Shown: positions 7,716 through 16,742, counted from the first letter of the stretch. The stretch: DNA of 27,976 nt from CAZSMK01 sp964608095 (GCA_964608095.1 CAZSMK010000114.1:1-27976); one strand, 5' to 3'. Notes: generated by a model from the letters alone, not told the origin. Translations and numbers: made by a program.

Positions 7716-7827
7716 ACAATTATTATGTGAGAGCATGGCTTATTTTTATACCCTGTCGCTCTTCGGATTCAGACTGATAAGACTGTGCGTTCGCAGTATT
7801 TCAGATGCGAAAGGCTCGAATTTACTA

Positions 7828-7855
7828 TTGACGTGTGAACTTGTTTCCTGATAAA
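7828..7855 (+). promoter_or_regulatory. Candidate sigma70-type promoter for the deacetylase gene
   Basis: TTGACG (7828-7833) and GATAAA (7850-7855) are 16 nt apart. A transcript start near 7862 leaves about 30 nt before the ATG at 7892. It overlaps the spurious in-frame GTG at 7835, arguing that translation does not begin there. Confidence 0.48.
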
Positions 7856-7891
7856 TCAAATTCTAAAAAATCAACGAGGGAGATTTTTTAC

Positions 7892-9622
7892 ATGCAGCTC
7901 ACAAATATTCGAAATTTTAATTATCATTGTCCCTGTTTGCTTTTATCTCTCCTCCTTCTCCTGTATAGCTTGGGCTGGTCGGAGGAGACGAATCTCAAGT
8001 TTGAACCTTACGAATTGCATTTCGTACCTCTTGACACTTCTCTATATCAAGTGGCGCTCGACGTGGAGGATCCATGCTTCGAGTTTTTAAGCGGCGATTG
8101 GAATCTGTCATATTCCGGCAGTTATCATGGCTACTACTATTTCACTGTTGATGGGCCCGGTACCGGCGAGAGCCGTGGACGCTGGATTGCGGAAGGATTA
8201 CCTGCCGGCAGCTACCTTGTGGAGTTCTGGGCGAATTACGGCGACTATGCGTCCGACGCGCGCTACCGAGTGGTCTCCGCCGACGGCGTCTCGACCGTGA
8301 CAGTCAACATGAACTACATCTCATCCGGCTGGCATACGCTCGGCTCCTTCAACATTGACCGAGTTTGCGTCGTCGAGGTCTCCGACTACTGGACAGGTGT
8401 CGGCACGCAGCTGAGCGTTGACGCCCTCCGCTTCACCTTGATTTCAACGCTTCCTACCGCGCCCGAATCCGAGGTTGTTCCCCATATTGGTGTGTGTATT
8501 GACGACTGCGGGTCGGTGGACCCCACACAATCGTACCAACCGATCTACAAGATGTTGCGATTGCCGTTCAAGATGACCTTTGCGGTTATGCCGGGACGAA
8601 CCTATACCACGGAGACGGCAAACGAGATAACGAAGTATGGTTCGGAGGTCATTCTTCACCAGCCCATGGCGGCTATCTCGGTTCCCAATCCCGGTACAGG
8701 CGGAATCCGCGACGATATGACACTCGACGAGGTGCGTTCGGTCGTGTCCGCAAACCTTGACGCACTCCCTCACGTCGCCGGTATGAACAACCATATGGGC
8801 TCGTTGATCACGCAACGGGAGGACAAGATGCAGGTCTGCATCGAGGAGTTGAAGAAACGCGACCTCTACTTCTACGACAGCCGGACTTATACGTTGTCAG
8901 TTGCTTATGATGTTGCAAAGCAACACGGATTACTTACGGGCGAGCGCGACCTTTTCATCGACGGCAACAGTAAAGAGGAGTCAATGGAACTTATCCGGAG
9001 CCTTGCTGAGCGCGCCCTCTATGCGCCGCATATTCCGCATCTTGCTATTGGGCACGTAAGGAGCAGTACCGCCGATGCACTGGTTGAAATCGCCCCGGAA
9101 CTCGAGGCAATGGGCGTGGAAATTTGGCCCATATCGAAATGCATTTCTCATGTCATCGAAACTGATTATGCACCATCTGGCACGGCGGTGCAGACAGTTG
9201 GAAACTGGATTCAGGACAGTGCAGATGTGATGTCAAAACAACTCCTGCATGATTATTCGATTTATGTCGAGAATCCCGCGGGGACGCAGACGGACTCGAT
9301 TACGTTCAGGCCCGATTTGCCGTATGGCGGGCTTTATGATATCTATGCCGCGTGGCGACACGATCCCCTCAGCGCCAACCATGTGCAGGTTCAGATCACA
9401 CACTTCTATGGCGTGAGTTTACAGTTCATTGACCAATCTCAACCGCTCCTCGATTGGCTTTACCTCGGTAGATACCGCTGCTCCGCAGGCTCGAATTCCT
9501 CGGTCACGTTCAATGATTATTTACAGACAGACCCGGGCATGGTATTTCGAGGCGATGCCCTGAAATATGTTTTTATTGAAGACGAGGAATTCGCCTCGTT
9601 CGGCGGATGGTATCTCTATTGA
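7892..9622 (+). CDS. Exported divergent polysaccharide deacetylase flanked by two golvesin-like modules
   Basis: A 576-residue protein. AGGGAG (7877-7882) lies 9 nt before this ATG; the longer GTG frame from 7835 has no ribosome site. The signal peptide is very hydrophobic (CLLLSLLLLLYSLGWS). Residues about 60-184 form a golvesin-like sandwich (GRWIAEGLPAGSYLVEFWA; VDALRFTLI). Residues about 195-420 match the divergent polysaccharide deacetylase family (DUF610/YibQ): IDDCG (Asp204, Asp205), LHQPM (His256), NNHMGS (His301) and IGHVR near 389. This is the metal-site pattern of the NodB-like barrel. Residues about 425-570 form a second golvesin-like module (FRPDLPYGGLYDIYAAWRH; DALKYVFI). It probably deacetylates or binds a surface or extracellular polysaccharide. 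The neighbours are also exported hydrolases. Confidence 0.85.
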   Translation: MQLTNIRNFNYHCPCLLLSLLLLLYSLGWSEETNLKFEPYELHFVPLDTSLYQVALDVEDPCFEFLSGDWNLSYSGSYHGYYYFTVDGPGTGESRGRWIAEGLPAGSYLVEFWANYGDYASDARYRVVSADGVSTVTVNMNYISSGWHTLGSFNIDRVCVVEVSDYWTGVGTQLSVDALRFTLISTLPTAPESEVVPHIGVCIDDCGSVDPTQSYQPIYKMLRLPFKMTFAVMPGRTYTTETANEITKYGSEVILHQPMAAISVPNPGTGGIRDDMTLDEVRSVVSANLDALPHVAGMNNHMGSLITQREDKMQVCIEELKKRDLYFYDSRTYTLSVAYDVAKQHGLLTGERDLFIDGNSKEESMELIRSLAERALYAPHIPHLAIGHVRSSTADALVEIAPELEAMGVEIWPISKCISHVIETDYAPSGTAVQTVGNWIQDSADVMSKQLLHDYSIYVENPAGTQTDSITFRPDLPYGGLYDIYAAWRHDPLSANHVQVQITHFYGVSLQFIDQSQPLLDWLYLGRYRCSAGSNSSVTFNDYLQTDPGMVFRGDALKYVFIEDEEFASFGGWYLY

Positions 9623-9857
9623 GCTCGCAAAGAAACCAGGTTCATCCTGAATCGACTTGTCAGCTCAAAACTTTCCTGCTGATTACATCGTCCGGCATAA
9701 TTTTATGTCCTACTTGCTATCTGTATCAAACGGTTTACTTATCATGTCCACCTCGTTTTATCCTTTATCTGCCGGGTGTGTTCATGTATCTTGTTTTTCA
9801 GATTTCAGTTGAACCATACACTATCGCAATCATCACATTAAGAATTGGAGGATAAAA

Positions 9858-12077
9858 ATGTTTCAACAGATTCGGCATATTATAGTACCTTTAATTTTCC
9901 TCATCATTTGTATGCTTTTTACGGGGCTATATGTTCAGGCTGAACCTTCCGCAACCCCGGCAACAGGAAAACAAGAAACCATCAGTGATTTCTCGTTCCT
10001 TCAGATGACCGACTCGCATATTTCGCCCTTTTTCTCTATGCCTTCCGACTTTTCAAAATTAAGGAGCTATTCCTGTGTAAGAGCCATAAAGGATGTGGGT
10101 GCGTGCGAACTTCAAGGATATGGGGTACAAGCGCCGGCGCCTTCTTTCATAATCCATACGGGAGATTTGACCGAGTTCGGCATCCCCGGCGTCGTTGAAG
10201 AAGTGATAGCAAAATATTTTGAAGGCTACACGCTCCCGATATACTTTCAAGCCGGCAATCATGACAACACCTGGGTCGCCTCGATGCAGCTTCTCCGGGA
10301 TTTGTACGGTGGCACCAATTATTCGTTTGATTACGGCGGATGCCATTTCGTGGGTTTGAATAGCGCATCGATCCAGGAACCAGTACCCTCGATAGGGGAA
10401 GAGGTCATCGGGTCGTTGAAGGTTGATCTGCAAAACGTCCATTCCAACACACCGGTCTTTGTCTATTTGCATCATCCGCTGGACAGCGGCGAATTCTGCT
10501 CATCGTATGACACGGGCAGGCTTTTAGACACCTTACGCTCGCATAACGTCGTGCTGATTCTTGATGGGCACGGTCACAGCGTTGTACACCAGGATTTTTC
10601 CGGTATCGATGGGGTTATGGGTGGAGCAACATTTACTAAAAAGGATCCCACCAATGGCGGATTCAACGTTCTTTATATAAAGGATAATGTTCTTTATGTT
10701 GAGTACAAAGAGGTTGGCGAGGCTGATTCCGCAAAACCTCTTCTCAAGAAACGAATTCCATCAAGCTATCATTATCCGACAATCCAATTCAAATCTCCTG
10801 AAGACAAACAAGTGGTGCAAGGCGAGTCTCTCAACATCGAAGCGACGATTGAAGAAACGGGCTTTCCATGGGCAAAGGCTCGTTATAATATCGACGACGA
10901 ACATAAAGGTGAGATGACACTCAGCGGTCGAACAGCCAGAGTGTCGATCAAGACGAATACGTTATGCAACGGCGCACATTTTATCTGTGTTGAGTTCGAA
11001 AACATTAGCCAGAAAACCTTTAAAAAACACGCAACATTCTATGTCGAAAATCCATCGCCGACCATGGGGACGTCACAATGGCGTTTTCAGATGACGGGCT
11101 CATCCAAGGCAACACCCCTGGTCAATAAAGGTACGGTCTATGTCGGCGCGCAGGATGGACTTTTTTACGCCCTGGACGAAAAAACGGGAGCGCTTAAATG
11201 GAGCGTTAATACGGAAGCGGAGATTCTCTCTTCCGCTGCAGTGTATAATGACCTGATTCTGTGTGGTGCGGGTAACGGACTCTTCTTCGCCCTCACCCCC
11301 GAAGGAAAGGTCAGCTGGTTTGTCAAACGTGACTATCCCGTGTATTCATCGCCCGTTGTCGACGAAAAAGGAGTGGTCTATTTCGGAACCAATAATGCCG
11401 AGCTCGTCGCGCTTGACGCTGCCAACGGCGATCAACGATGGGTTAATAGCGATGCGCGTTTCAGCATTGAATCTCAGCCGTTTGTCACCAATCGGCATGT
11501 CTACTTCGGCGCATGGGATGGCTACGTATATTGCGTGGATAAAGAGACAGGGGAAACCCTATGGAAACAAGCCGGTCCACGCAACCGTGAACGTGTCATT
11601 ACCTACTATGGGCCTGCCGACAACGGACCCGTGGTTTCCGGCGACACACTCTTTATCGCAGACCGAGGCTATAAGGCAGCGAGATACTCTGCAAGCGACG
11701 GCAGCTTTCTCGGAAAGGTTTCCGAAAGTTGTTCCGGCGTGGCTTTATCAGAAGATAGGCAAGCCGTCTACTTGAGAGGAGTGAGCGATCCACTGAAGAA
11801 AATATCGCTCGACGGTAAGGAGATTTGGTCGTGTTCAATTGTACCCGGACGGATGCCCGTCTCACCGACCGAAAAAGACGGTATCCTTTATGTATGTACT
11901 AATTCAGGGCGTCTGCACGCCTTCGATGCAAAGACAGGTACCGAGAAGTGGCAATATCAAGTAACGCCCCAACTCTATGTCATGTCCGCCGTTACGGTGA
12001 ATGACGGCGTGGTGTTTACCACGGGTATGGACGGTGTGGTTACGGCTGTTTCTCCGCCGAACTCAGTTGCGGAATAA
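9858..12077 (+). CDS. Exported metallophosphoesterase fused to a PQQ-type beta-propeller
   Basis: A 739-residue protein with a signal peptide at 1-28. A calcineurin-like phosphoesterase domain spans about 42-300, with all five metal-binding blocks visible: TDSHIS (Asp52, His54), HTGDLTE (Asp103), AGNHDN (Asn134, His135), LHHP (His205) and DGHGHS (His238, His240). A linker or Ig-like sandwich covers about 310-400 (FKSPEDKQVVQGESLNI). From about 403 to 735 there are PQQ-enzyme-like blades with repeated motifs such as VYVGAQDGLFYALDEKTGAL, VYFGTNNAELVALDAANGD and LYVCTNSGRLHAFDAKTG. The propeller probably acts as a binding scaffold rather than a quinone dehydrogenase; no dehydrogenase active-site residues were identified. 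The substrate is unknown. GGAGG (9847-9851) lies 6 nt before the ATG. Confidence 0.88.
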   Translation: MFQQIRHIIVPLIFLIICMLFTGLYVQAEPSATPATGKQETISDFSFLQMTDSHISPFFSMPSDFSKLRSYSCVRAIKDVGACELQGYGVQAPAPSFIIHTGDLTEFGIPGVVEEVIAKYFEGYTLPIYFQAGNHDNTWVASMQLLRDLYGGTNYSFDYGGCHFVGLNSASIQEPVPSIGEEVIGSLKVDLQNVHSNTPVFVYLHHPLDSGEFCSSYDTGRLLDTLRSHNVVLILDGHGHSVVHQDFSGIDGVMGGATFTKKDPTNGGFNVLYIKDNVLYVEYKEVGEADSAKPLLKKRIPSSYHYPTIQFKSPEDKQVVQGESLNIEATIEETGFPWAKARYNIDDEHKGEMTLSGRTARVSIKTNTLCNGAHFICVEFENISQKTFKKHATFYVENPSPTMGTSQWRFQMTGSSKATPLVNKGTVYVGAQDGLFYALDEKTGALKWSVNTEAEILSSAAVYNDLILCGAGNGLFFALTPEGKVSWFVKRDYPVYSSPVVDEKGVVYFGTNNAELVALDAANGDQRWVNSDARFSIESQPFVTNRHVYFGAWDGYVYCVDKETGETLWKQAGPRNRERVITYYGPADNGPVVSGDTLFIADRGYKAARYSASDGSFLGKVSESCSGVALSEDRQAVYLRGVSDPLKKISLDGKEIWSCSIVPGRMPVSPTEKDGILYVCTNSGRLHAFDAKTGTEKWQYQVTPQLYVMSAVTVNDGVVFTTGMDGVVTAVSPPNSVAE

Positions 12078-12199
12078 CCACCGGGCTCTCGAGTTTTTAT
12101 CCACTGCATTAGGTTTAAGAAAACCGGACATAGGCATTTACAGGACATTGTTTCTCCTCTATACTCTCCCTTCTTTTTTTGGCAAAAAAGACTTTTCAC

Positions 12200-12229
12200 T
12201 TAACCCGATAAATAGAGGTGATATATACT
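12200..12229 (+). promoter_or_regulatory. Weak candidate promoter for the clostripain-family gene
   Basis: TTAACC (12200-12205), an 18-nt spacer and TATACT (12224-12229) give a good -10 and a mediocre -35, about 50 nt before the ATG at 12281. Confidence 0.33.
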
Positions 12230-12280
12230 TATGTCAAACTTAAATAACTAAATCATGTTTTGAACACAGGGGAAAAGATT

Positions 12281-14488
12281 ATGACAACAACATCGAAATT
12301 GATAGTAACAGCGATGGTGATGCTGATTGCGTCGTTTGCATATTCCGCCGACTGGACCTTCATGCTTTATCTTGACGGCGATAACGATATCGAATCGAGC
12401 GCGTTGATTGATTTTCTCGAAATGTCGAAAGTCGGATCAAACAGTGACCTGAACATTGTGGTTCAATTCGACAGGATTGCCGGTTATTCGTCTGCGTATG
12501 GCGACTGGTCTGATACAAGGCGCGGGCTTGTTAACTATGGCGACATCCCTGACACGAGTTGGGGAACAAGTATCGGGGAGATAAACATGGGCGATCCGCA
12601 GTCGCTCATTAATTTTGTCCAGTGGGCGACTACAACCTATCCCGCCACTAACTATGCGCTTGTATTATGGAATCATGGCGATGGCTGGCGAAGGGCGCTC
12701 GATACGGACAAGGAACTCCTGTTCAAGCAGATATGTTCCGACTTCACGGACAATGATTTCCTCGACACAAAAGAACTCCAGTCAGCGCTCGGCTATATAA
12801 GATCGAATTTCGTCACCATTGATATTGTGGGTTTAGATGCCTGCCTTATGGGTATGATCGAAGTAGCGTACGAAATCAGAGATGACGCCGCCATTTTTGT
12901 AGCGTCGGAAGAAGCCATTCCTCTGGATGGCTGGCCCTACGATTCGTTCCTTCAAGACCTTAAAACTACGACCACCATGTCGCCGCATACACTGGCTGAC
13001 ATCATGGTTAACCGTTATTATGAATCCTACGGTTCCACCCAGGCAATGTCAGCGGTTGACCTTTCGCTTATGACGGACCTTGGCTCAGCGGTTGATTTCT
13101 TTGCGCAAGCCATGCGGGAAGATTACGATACAGACGTAGCAGCGGTTCAGACCGCAGCGCAGAGTGTCATTGATTTTCTGGATGTGATAATCCTTTCAGA
13201 GAAGCATGGCGCTATTTTACCCGGTGCACACGGACTCGCTATCTACTTTCCAATGACTTCTGCGCAATTCTCATTGGATTACAATAGTACAGTACTCAGT
13301 TTTGCCGCCGATACACGATGGGAAGAATTCCTGGGCGATTTTTATGCCTCCATGAACGGTTCATGGCTCTACAACGCCCGGCAAGATACGCAAGAATTCT
13401 ACTTTCCGGAACACATCGACCTCTATGACCTTTGCACAAGAATAATCGAATACGATCCTGATGAAGAGTATTATACTATGACTGAACTACCTCATGAATT
13501 TTATGGAGGCGGCACCGCGCAAGGATGGCGGGACGACGACCAGGTCTGGATTCTCCAGCTACCGTTCGAATTCCCCTTTTACCGGAAAAAATACTCGACG
13601 GTTTTTGTCAGCAGCAATGGATTTCTCGATTTCCTCAATCCCGACCCGGAATGGGAAAACTCCGTCGAAGAGCTCGCCGATAATGTTCGTATAGCACCTT
13701 TATGGGACGATATGGCGACTGACGGTACCGGGCAGGATATCTTTATCACTGAAACGCAGGATTATGTAATTATTCGGTGGTTTGGTGAGCTGTACGCTTA
13801 CTCCAATGAAGTGAATTTCGAGGTCATGTTATACGCTGATGGGAAGATTCAGTTTAACTACGGCGCTGACAACCAAAATCTCACGCCTACCATTGGAATA
13901 TCGCGCGGTGATGGCGAAATATTTATCCTTCCTCCGCACAACGCTAAGTCAAGCCTGACAAACGCATCATCGGTGCTGTTTACGCCGAAACCGATTCCTG
14001 CTTCTTATTCGTTTGCGAGCGACGAAGAAGGTTGGTCCTTCATCGGGGAGATTTTCGGTTACGATACGGCTCTTAGCGCTTGGAATCCGGGCTTGATCGG
14101 CCTCTCTCCCCAGGGTTCGACCAACTCGTTTTCATACTGGGAAAGCACGCCAATTGAAATTAAGACCGATAGAGTATATCGTGTAAGATGGTACGTGGGA
14201 AGTAGTTGTACCGATCCCGATAAGAGCATACATTTTCGCCTCCGCGCCAATCAGCTTGGCAACTGGCGGGCATGGGATACAGTCGTAAACAGCTTTGGCT
14301 CGGCTGCTCCTTCCGCCGAAAATCCCAAAACATACGATTTGGTCGTCCTGCCTCAGCAAAATGGAGATTCTCTGACAGATTCAATAGAACTCTCTTTCGA
14401 TATCATGAGTTTTGATGAGAGTAACGAGCTCTCCTCATGGATTTACCTCAATGAAGTCGAAGTCATGCCCGTCCTGGTCGAGGAGTGA
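12281..14488 (+). CDS. Exported clostripain-family (C11) cysteine peptidase with beta-sandwich C-terminus
   Basis: A 735-residue protein. The ATG at 12281 is preceded by AGGGGA (12268-12273); the in-frame TTG at 12260 lies upstream of this site. The signal peptide ends near AYSA (residues 20-23). The C11 domain spans about 24-365: WTFMLYLDGDND (25-36), the catalytic His132 in LWNHGDGW and Cys188 in LDACLMG, then EEAIPLDGWPY. Clostripains cut after Arg or Lys and are usually secreted. Residues about 415-565 form a nidogen-like extracellular sandwich (PFEFPFYRKKYSTVFVSSNG; RIAPLWDD; VNFEVMLYADG). Residues about 575-733 form a jelly-roll of carbohydrate-binding type (FASDEEGWSF; FRLRANQLGNW). 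The enzyme probably degrades extracellular protein or matures other exported proteins. The spacer after it is long and repeat-rich. Confidence 0.88.
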   Translation: MTTTSKLIVTAMVMLIASFAYSADWTFMLYLDGDNDIESSALIDFLEMSKVGSNSDLNIVVQFDRIAGYSSAYGDWSDTRRGLVNYGDIPDTSWGTSIGEINMGDPQSLINFVQWATTTYPATNYALVLWNHGDGWRRALDTDKELLFKQICSDFTDNDFLDTKELQSALGYIRSNFVTIDIVGLDACLMGMIEVAYEIRDDAAIFVASEEAIPLDGWPYDSFLQDLKTTTTMSPHTLADIMVNRYYESYGSTQAMSAVDLSLMTDLGSAVDFFAQAMREDYDTDVAAVQTAAQSVIDFLDVIILSEKHGAILPGAHGLAIYFPMTSAQFSLDYNSTVLSFAADTRWEEFLGDFYASMNGSWLYNARQDTQEFYFPEHIDLYDLCTRIIEYDPDEEYYTMTELPHEFYGGGTAQGWRDDDQVWILQLPFEFPFYRKKYSTVFVSSNGFLDFLNPDPEWENSVEELADNVRIAPLWDDMATDGTGQDIFITETQDYVIIRWFGELYAYSNEVNFEVMLYADGKIQFNYGADNQNLTPTIGISRGDGEIFILPPHNAKSSLTNASSVLFTPKPIPASYSFASDEEGWSFIGEIFGYDTALSAWNPGLIGLSPQGSTNSFSYWESTPIEIKTDRVYRVRWYVGSSCTDPDKSIHFRLRANQLGNWRAWDTVVNSFGSAAPSAENPKTYDLVVLPQQNGDSLTDSIELSFDIMSFDESNELSSWIYLNEVEVMPVLVEE

Positions 14489-14601
14489 TAGGGCTGTAAT
14501 CATGTTAATTTTCGGGGTCGAACCTTAAAGTTTGCACTTCTTTTCAGCTTTTTCTTCGCCTCATGGGAACCTTTTTCAGCGAATCGTCTTTTCTCCGCTT
14601 T

Positions 14602-14646
14602 TGCATCGGAATGATTGGACGGATCAGTCGGATCGGACAGATAAGG
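14602..14646. repeat. Degenerate 9-nt satellite, 5 units
   Basis: Units are TGCATCGGA, ATGATTGGA, CGGATCAGT, CGGATCGGA, CAGATAAGG. The period is exactly 9 nt, as in the satellite at 5536-5607, but the consensus differs (roughly NNGATCGGA). Confidence 0.45.
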
Positions 14647-14711
14647 AGAGATTAACTCATAGCCGATGAATCATTTGGGTCCGAACGAAATTATCACAAA
14701 AAAACACGATA

Positions 14712-14782
14712 GCGCGCACCCTCAGGCGTGCGAAGGGATTTCGATGTCCGTGCTGTTTTGTGCGCGCACGCTCAGGCGTGCG
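14712..14782. repeat. Pair of 21-nt direct repeats spaced exactly 50 nt, each a hairpin
   Basis: Copy 1 (14712-14732) and copy 2 (14762-14782) differ at one base. Copy 2 forms a perfect 7-bp stem, CGCACGC (14765-14771) with GCGTGCG (14776-14782), loop TCAG. In copy 1 the single change (C for G at 14720) weakens the stem to CGCAC/GTGCG. Confidence 0.6.
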
Positions 14783-14833
14783 GGTATGAGTGCGAAGATA
14801 GCGGAAAGTATAATGGCATACCGGTGTGGAGTG

Positions 14834-14875
14834 AGCGTACCCGTTGAGGGATGCGCCGTACCCAGCAGGTACGCT
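14834..14875. repeat. Overlapping alternative hairpins sharing one 3' arm
   Basis: GGTACGCT (14868-14875) can pair perfectly with AGCGTACC (14834-14841). Its GGTACG core can instead pair with CGTACC (14857-14862) around the loop CAGCA. The two pairings exclude each other. There is no gene immediately downstream to regulate; the next start is at 15121. Confidence 0.5.
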
Positions 14876-15049
14876 GTGACCAAGGGTTATGGGCTCTGAT
14901 ACTCCACTGCACAAGTCACGCTTCCCTTATGATACCTCAACTATCATAGAGCAATGCAGTGTAATCTGGTGGTTATCTTTCTTTACGAATGAATGTTTTT
15001 GAAAACGCACCATCCGGAAGGCAAAAGTCTTCTTTATGAATTCCTTCAC

Positions 15050-15078
15050 TTGCTTGTTGCAAATTACCATACTATACT
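15050..15078 (+). promoter_or_regulatory. Candidate sigma70-type promoter for the 15121-18236 operon
   Basis: TTGCTT (15050-15055), a 17-nt spacer and TATACT (15073-15078) lie 42 nt upstream of the GTG at 15121 in an A/T-rich stretch. It is the best promoter candidate in this spacer. Confidence 0.5.
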
Positions 15079-15120
15079 TATGATTCATTAGTATATTCAT
15101 TTAATTCGGGGGTCAGAGAC

Positions 15121-15321
15121 GTGGCACGAAAGAAAAGAACCAAGCACTCGAGCGGAGTAAATACATTACTCTTTTTCCTCTTTCTTGTTTTAGTCGGTGT
15201 GTGTGGGTATCTTGGTTGGCAGGTTTATGTGCTCCAGGAGCAAAATGAAGAGTTAAGGCAACAGCTGGGGGATCTCCAGGTAAAACTCACGATTCTTCAG
15301 AACGCAACTCCGGGAGAATAA
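15121..15321 (+). CDS. Small single-pass membrane protein with coiled coil (FtsB/FtsL-like layout)
   Basis: A 66-residue protein starting GTG with GGGGG about 8 nt upstream. It has a basic cytoplasmic N-terminus (ARKKRTKHSS), one membrane helix (about 14-35, LLFFLFLVLVGVCGYLGW) and a Gln/Glu/Leu-rich coiled coil (about 37-60, VLQEQNEELRQQLGDLQVKL). FtsB, FtsL and other septum-formation initiator proteins have this layout, but so do many unrelated small proteins, so a division role is only a possibility. The YkgJ-type gene starts 17 nt downstream, so the two are almost certainly co-transcribed. Confidence 0.7.
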   Translation: MARKKRTKHSSGVNTLLFFLFLVLVGVCGYLGWQVYVLQEQNEELRQQLGDLQVKLTILQNATPGE

Positions 15322-15338
15322 ACGATGAGTCATGAGGT

Positions 15339-16652
15339 ATGACTGAAGATAGAAACAATGAAAAGTCGAGGGACTATCCTGTTCGATTTATCTACGCACC
15401 GGATCAGCGCTATGAGTGTATTCAATGTGCTCAGTGTTGCAGCGACTTCTATGAAATAACGGTTGATGAAGAGTCAGTAGAACGAATAAAGGGGTATGAT
15501 CTCAGCAAGATACGTCCGTCATTGACGTATGCTACTGCATTTAAGAAAAGTCCCTATGATGCGGAACGGACAATAATAAGCCGTATTGAAGGGCGGTGCT
15601 GTTTTCTTGTTAAACAGCATTTGTGCGGGCTTCAGTTTTATTTCGGCGAAGAGGCAAAACCAAAAGTATGCCGCCAGTTCCCCATTATTTTTGTCAGAAC
15701 ACCCGATGGTATTTATGTGAGCGGCAGCTTTGTATGTTATTCCATTCTTCACAATGAAGGAGCACCCCTCCGTGATCTCGAACCCAATATCTTGGAAATA
15801 TACGAAAATGCCGCCGCCGTCACCACCATACCGCCAGAAATCAAACTCAACAATAAAATCACCCTCACCTGGGAGAACTATAAAAAAGTGGAAACCGGTC
15901 TTCTGGAGCTGCTCTCCATTGAAACAATCCCTCTTACTACCTTATTGATTGCGGGAAATGTATATCTGGATCTTTTATCTGATTTCGTAAAAGAAGCACA
16001 GCGGACGTCCAATTATACCCAGGAGCAGATTATCGATTCCTATTTAGAGATAATGAGGAAACAAAAATTCGGGAAACCGATTGAGATAGCGCAACGGCGC
16101 ATCAATTCTCCGCTCCTTCAAAAACTTTACCTCGGCATGTTGATCTCATTCCGCAATACTATGAATCGAAAAAGGGGGAGATTCCGCATCATTACCTATC
16201 TCTTTAAGCAGTATCTGGTGAATATTCTTGGATTGGGTTCTTATCAGATGTTACCGGTAGCGGGAAAGTTTTATTCTCACGACTTTCATCGAGTGCGTTT
16301 AAACCTCGAAGAACCATTCTTCAGATACTCGATCCTTCGCTATATCAGTCAGCTCATCTTCCGCAAAGAAGGTCTCGACAAGATGTCGTTCCAGAAATCA
16401 TACCGTTGTATTCTTCTCTATTTTGCGCTTATCAGGTGGTATGTGGTGGGATTGACTGCGGGGATCGATCCCCCCAATGTTGATCGTGCAACCATCCTTG
16501 AGGCGATTAGCCTGGTTGAACGATATTATGTGCGCCACTCATCCATGGATACCTTCTTCACCTCTTATCCATATCTTGACGTACTTCTCGACAACTTCAT
16601 GAGCAACAAGCGATATGCCTCGAGTATCGTATTGCCGCCGGTGAGGGAGTGA
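15339..16652 (+). CDS. YkgJ-type cysteine-cluster protein
   Basis: A 437-residue protein with the CxxCxxCC signature of YkgJ/zinc- or iron-chelating domain proteins at Cys27, 30, 33 and 34 (CIQCAQCC). Further cysteines sit at 87, 88, 96 and 111 in the expected GRCCFL...HLCGL...KVCRQFP pattern. The family binds a metal, possibly an Fe-S cluster, and its reaction is poorly known. The region after about residue 140 is a long helical extension, larger than the minimal 80-120-residue domain, with no motif I recognise (EIMRKQKFGKPIEIAQRRIN; FHRVRLNLEEPFFRY). There is no signal peptide. The ATG lacks a strong ribosome site and may rely on coupling to the gene 17 nt upstream. Confidence 0.8.
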   Translation: MTEDRNNEKSRDYPVRFIYAPDQRYECIQCAQCCSDFYEITVDEESVERIKGYDLSKIRPSLTYATAFKKSPYDAERTIISRIEGRCCFLVKQHLCGLQFYFGEEAKPKVCRQFPIIFVRTPDGIYVSGSFVCYSILHNEGAPLRDLEPNILEIYENAAAVTTIPPEIKLNNKITLTWENYKKVETGLLELLSIETIPLTTLLIAGNVYLDLLSDFVKEAQRTSNYTQEQIIDSYLEIMRKQKFGKPIEIAQRRINSPLLQKLYLGMLISFRNTMNRKRGRFRIITYLFKQYLVNILGLGSYQMLPVAGKFYSHDFHRVRLNLEEPFFRYSILRYISQLIFRKEGLDKMSFQKSYRCILLYFALIRWYVVGLTAGIDPPNVDRATILEAISLVERYYVRHSSMDTFFTSYPYLDVLLDNFMSNKRYASSIVLPPVRE

Positions 16653-16742
16653 GTGAGTTCCCTATTTTCAAGATTTTGATTGACCAACGTTATGGATAAA
16701 TAATTCAATGACTTTATATTTCAATAACAGGACGGACCGGAT

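Larger units (their letters stand above)
14489..15049. other. Repeat-rich non-coding spacer
   Basis: About 560 nt without a credible gene. It holds the 9-nt satellite, the spaced 21-nt direct repeats and the overlapping hairpins listed separately. Open frames through it (for example 14666-14899 on + and 14657-14914 on -) translate repeat sequence only and resemble no protein. Confidence 0.55.

Noticed and set aside
7835..7891. GTG-initiated N-terminal extension of the deacetylase
   Set aside because: No ribosome site, and the extension overlaps a likely promoter. The ATG at 7892 has AGGGAG 9 nt upstream and starts a clean signal peptide.
9607..9855. 82-codon + strand open frame after the deacetylase
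   Set aside because: It overlaps the end of the deacetylase gene and lacks a ribosome site. The 235-nt spacer shows no other feature.
14712..14782. CRISPR array
   Set aside because: There are only two repeat copies, with 29 nt between them and no cas genes. The repeat units are themselves palindromic spacer elements.
14666..14899. 77-codon + strand open frame
   Set aside because: Its sequence is the translated direct repeats and hairpins, and it has no protein-like composition.
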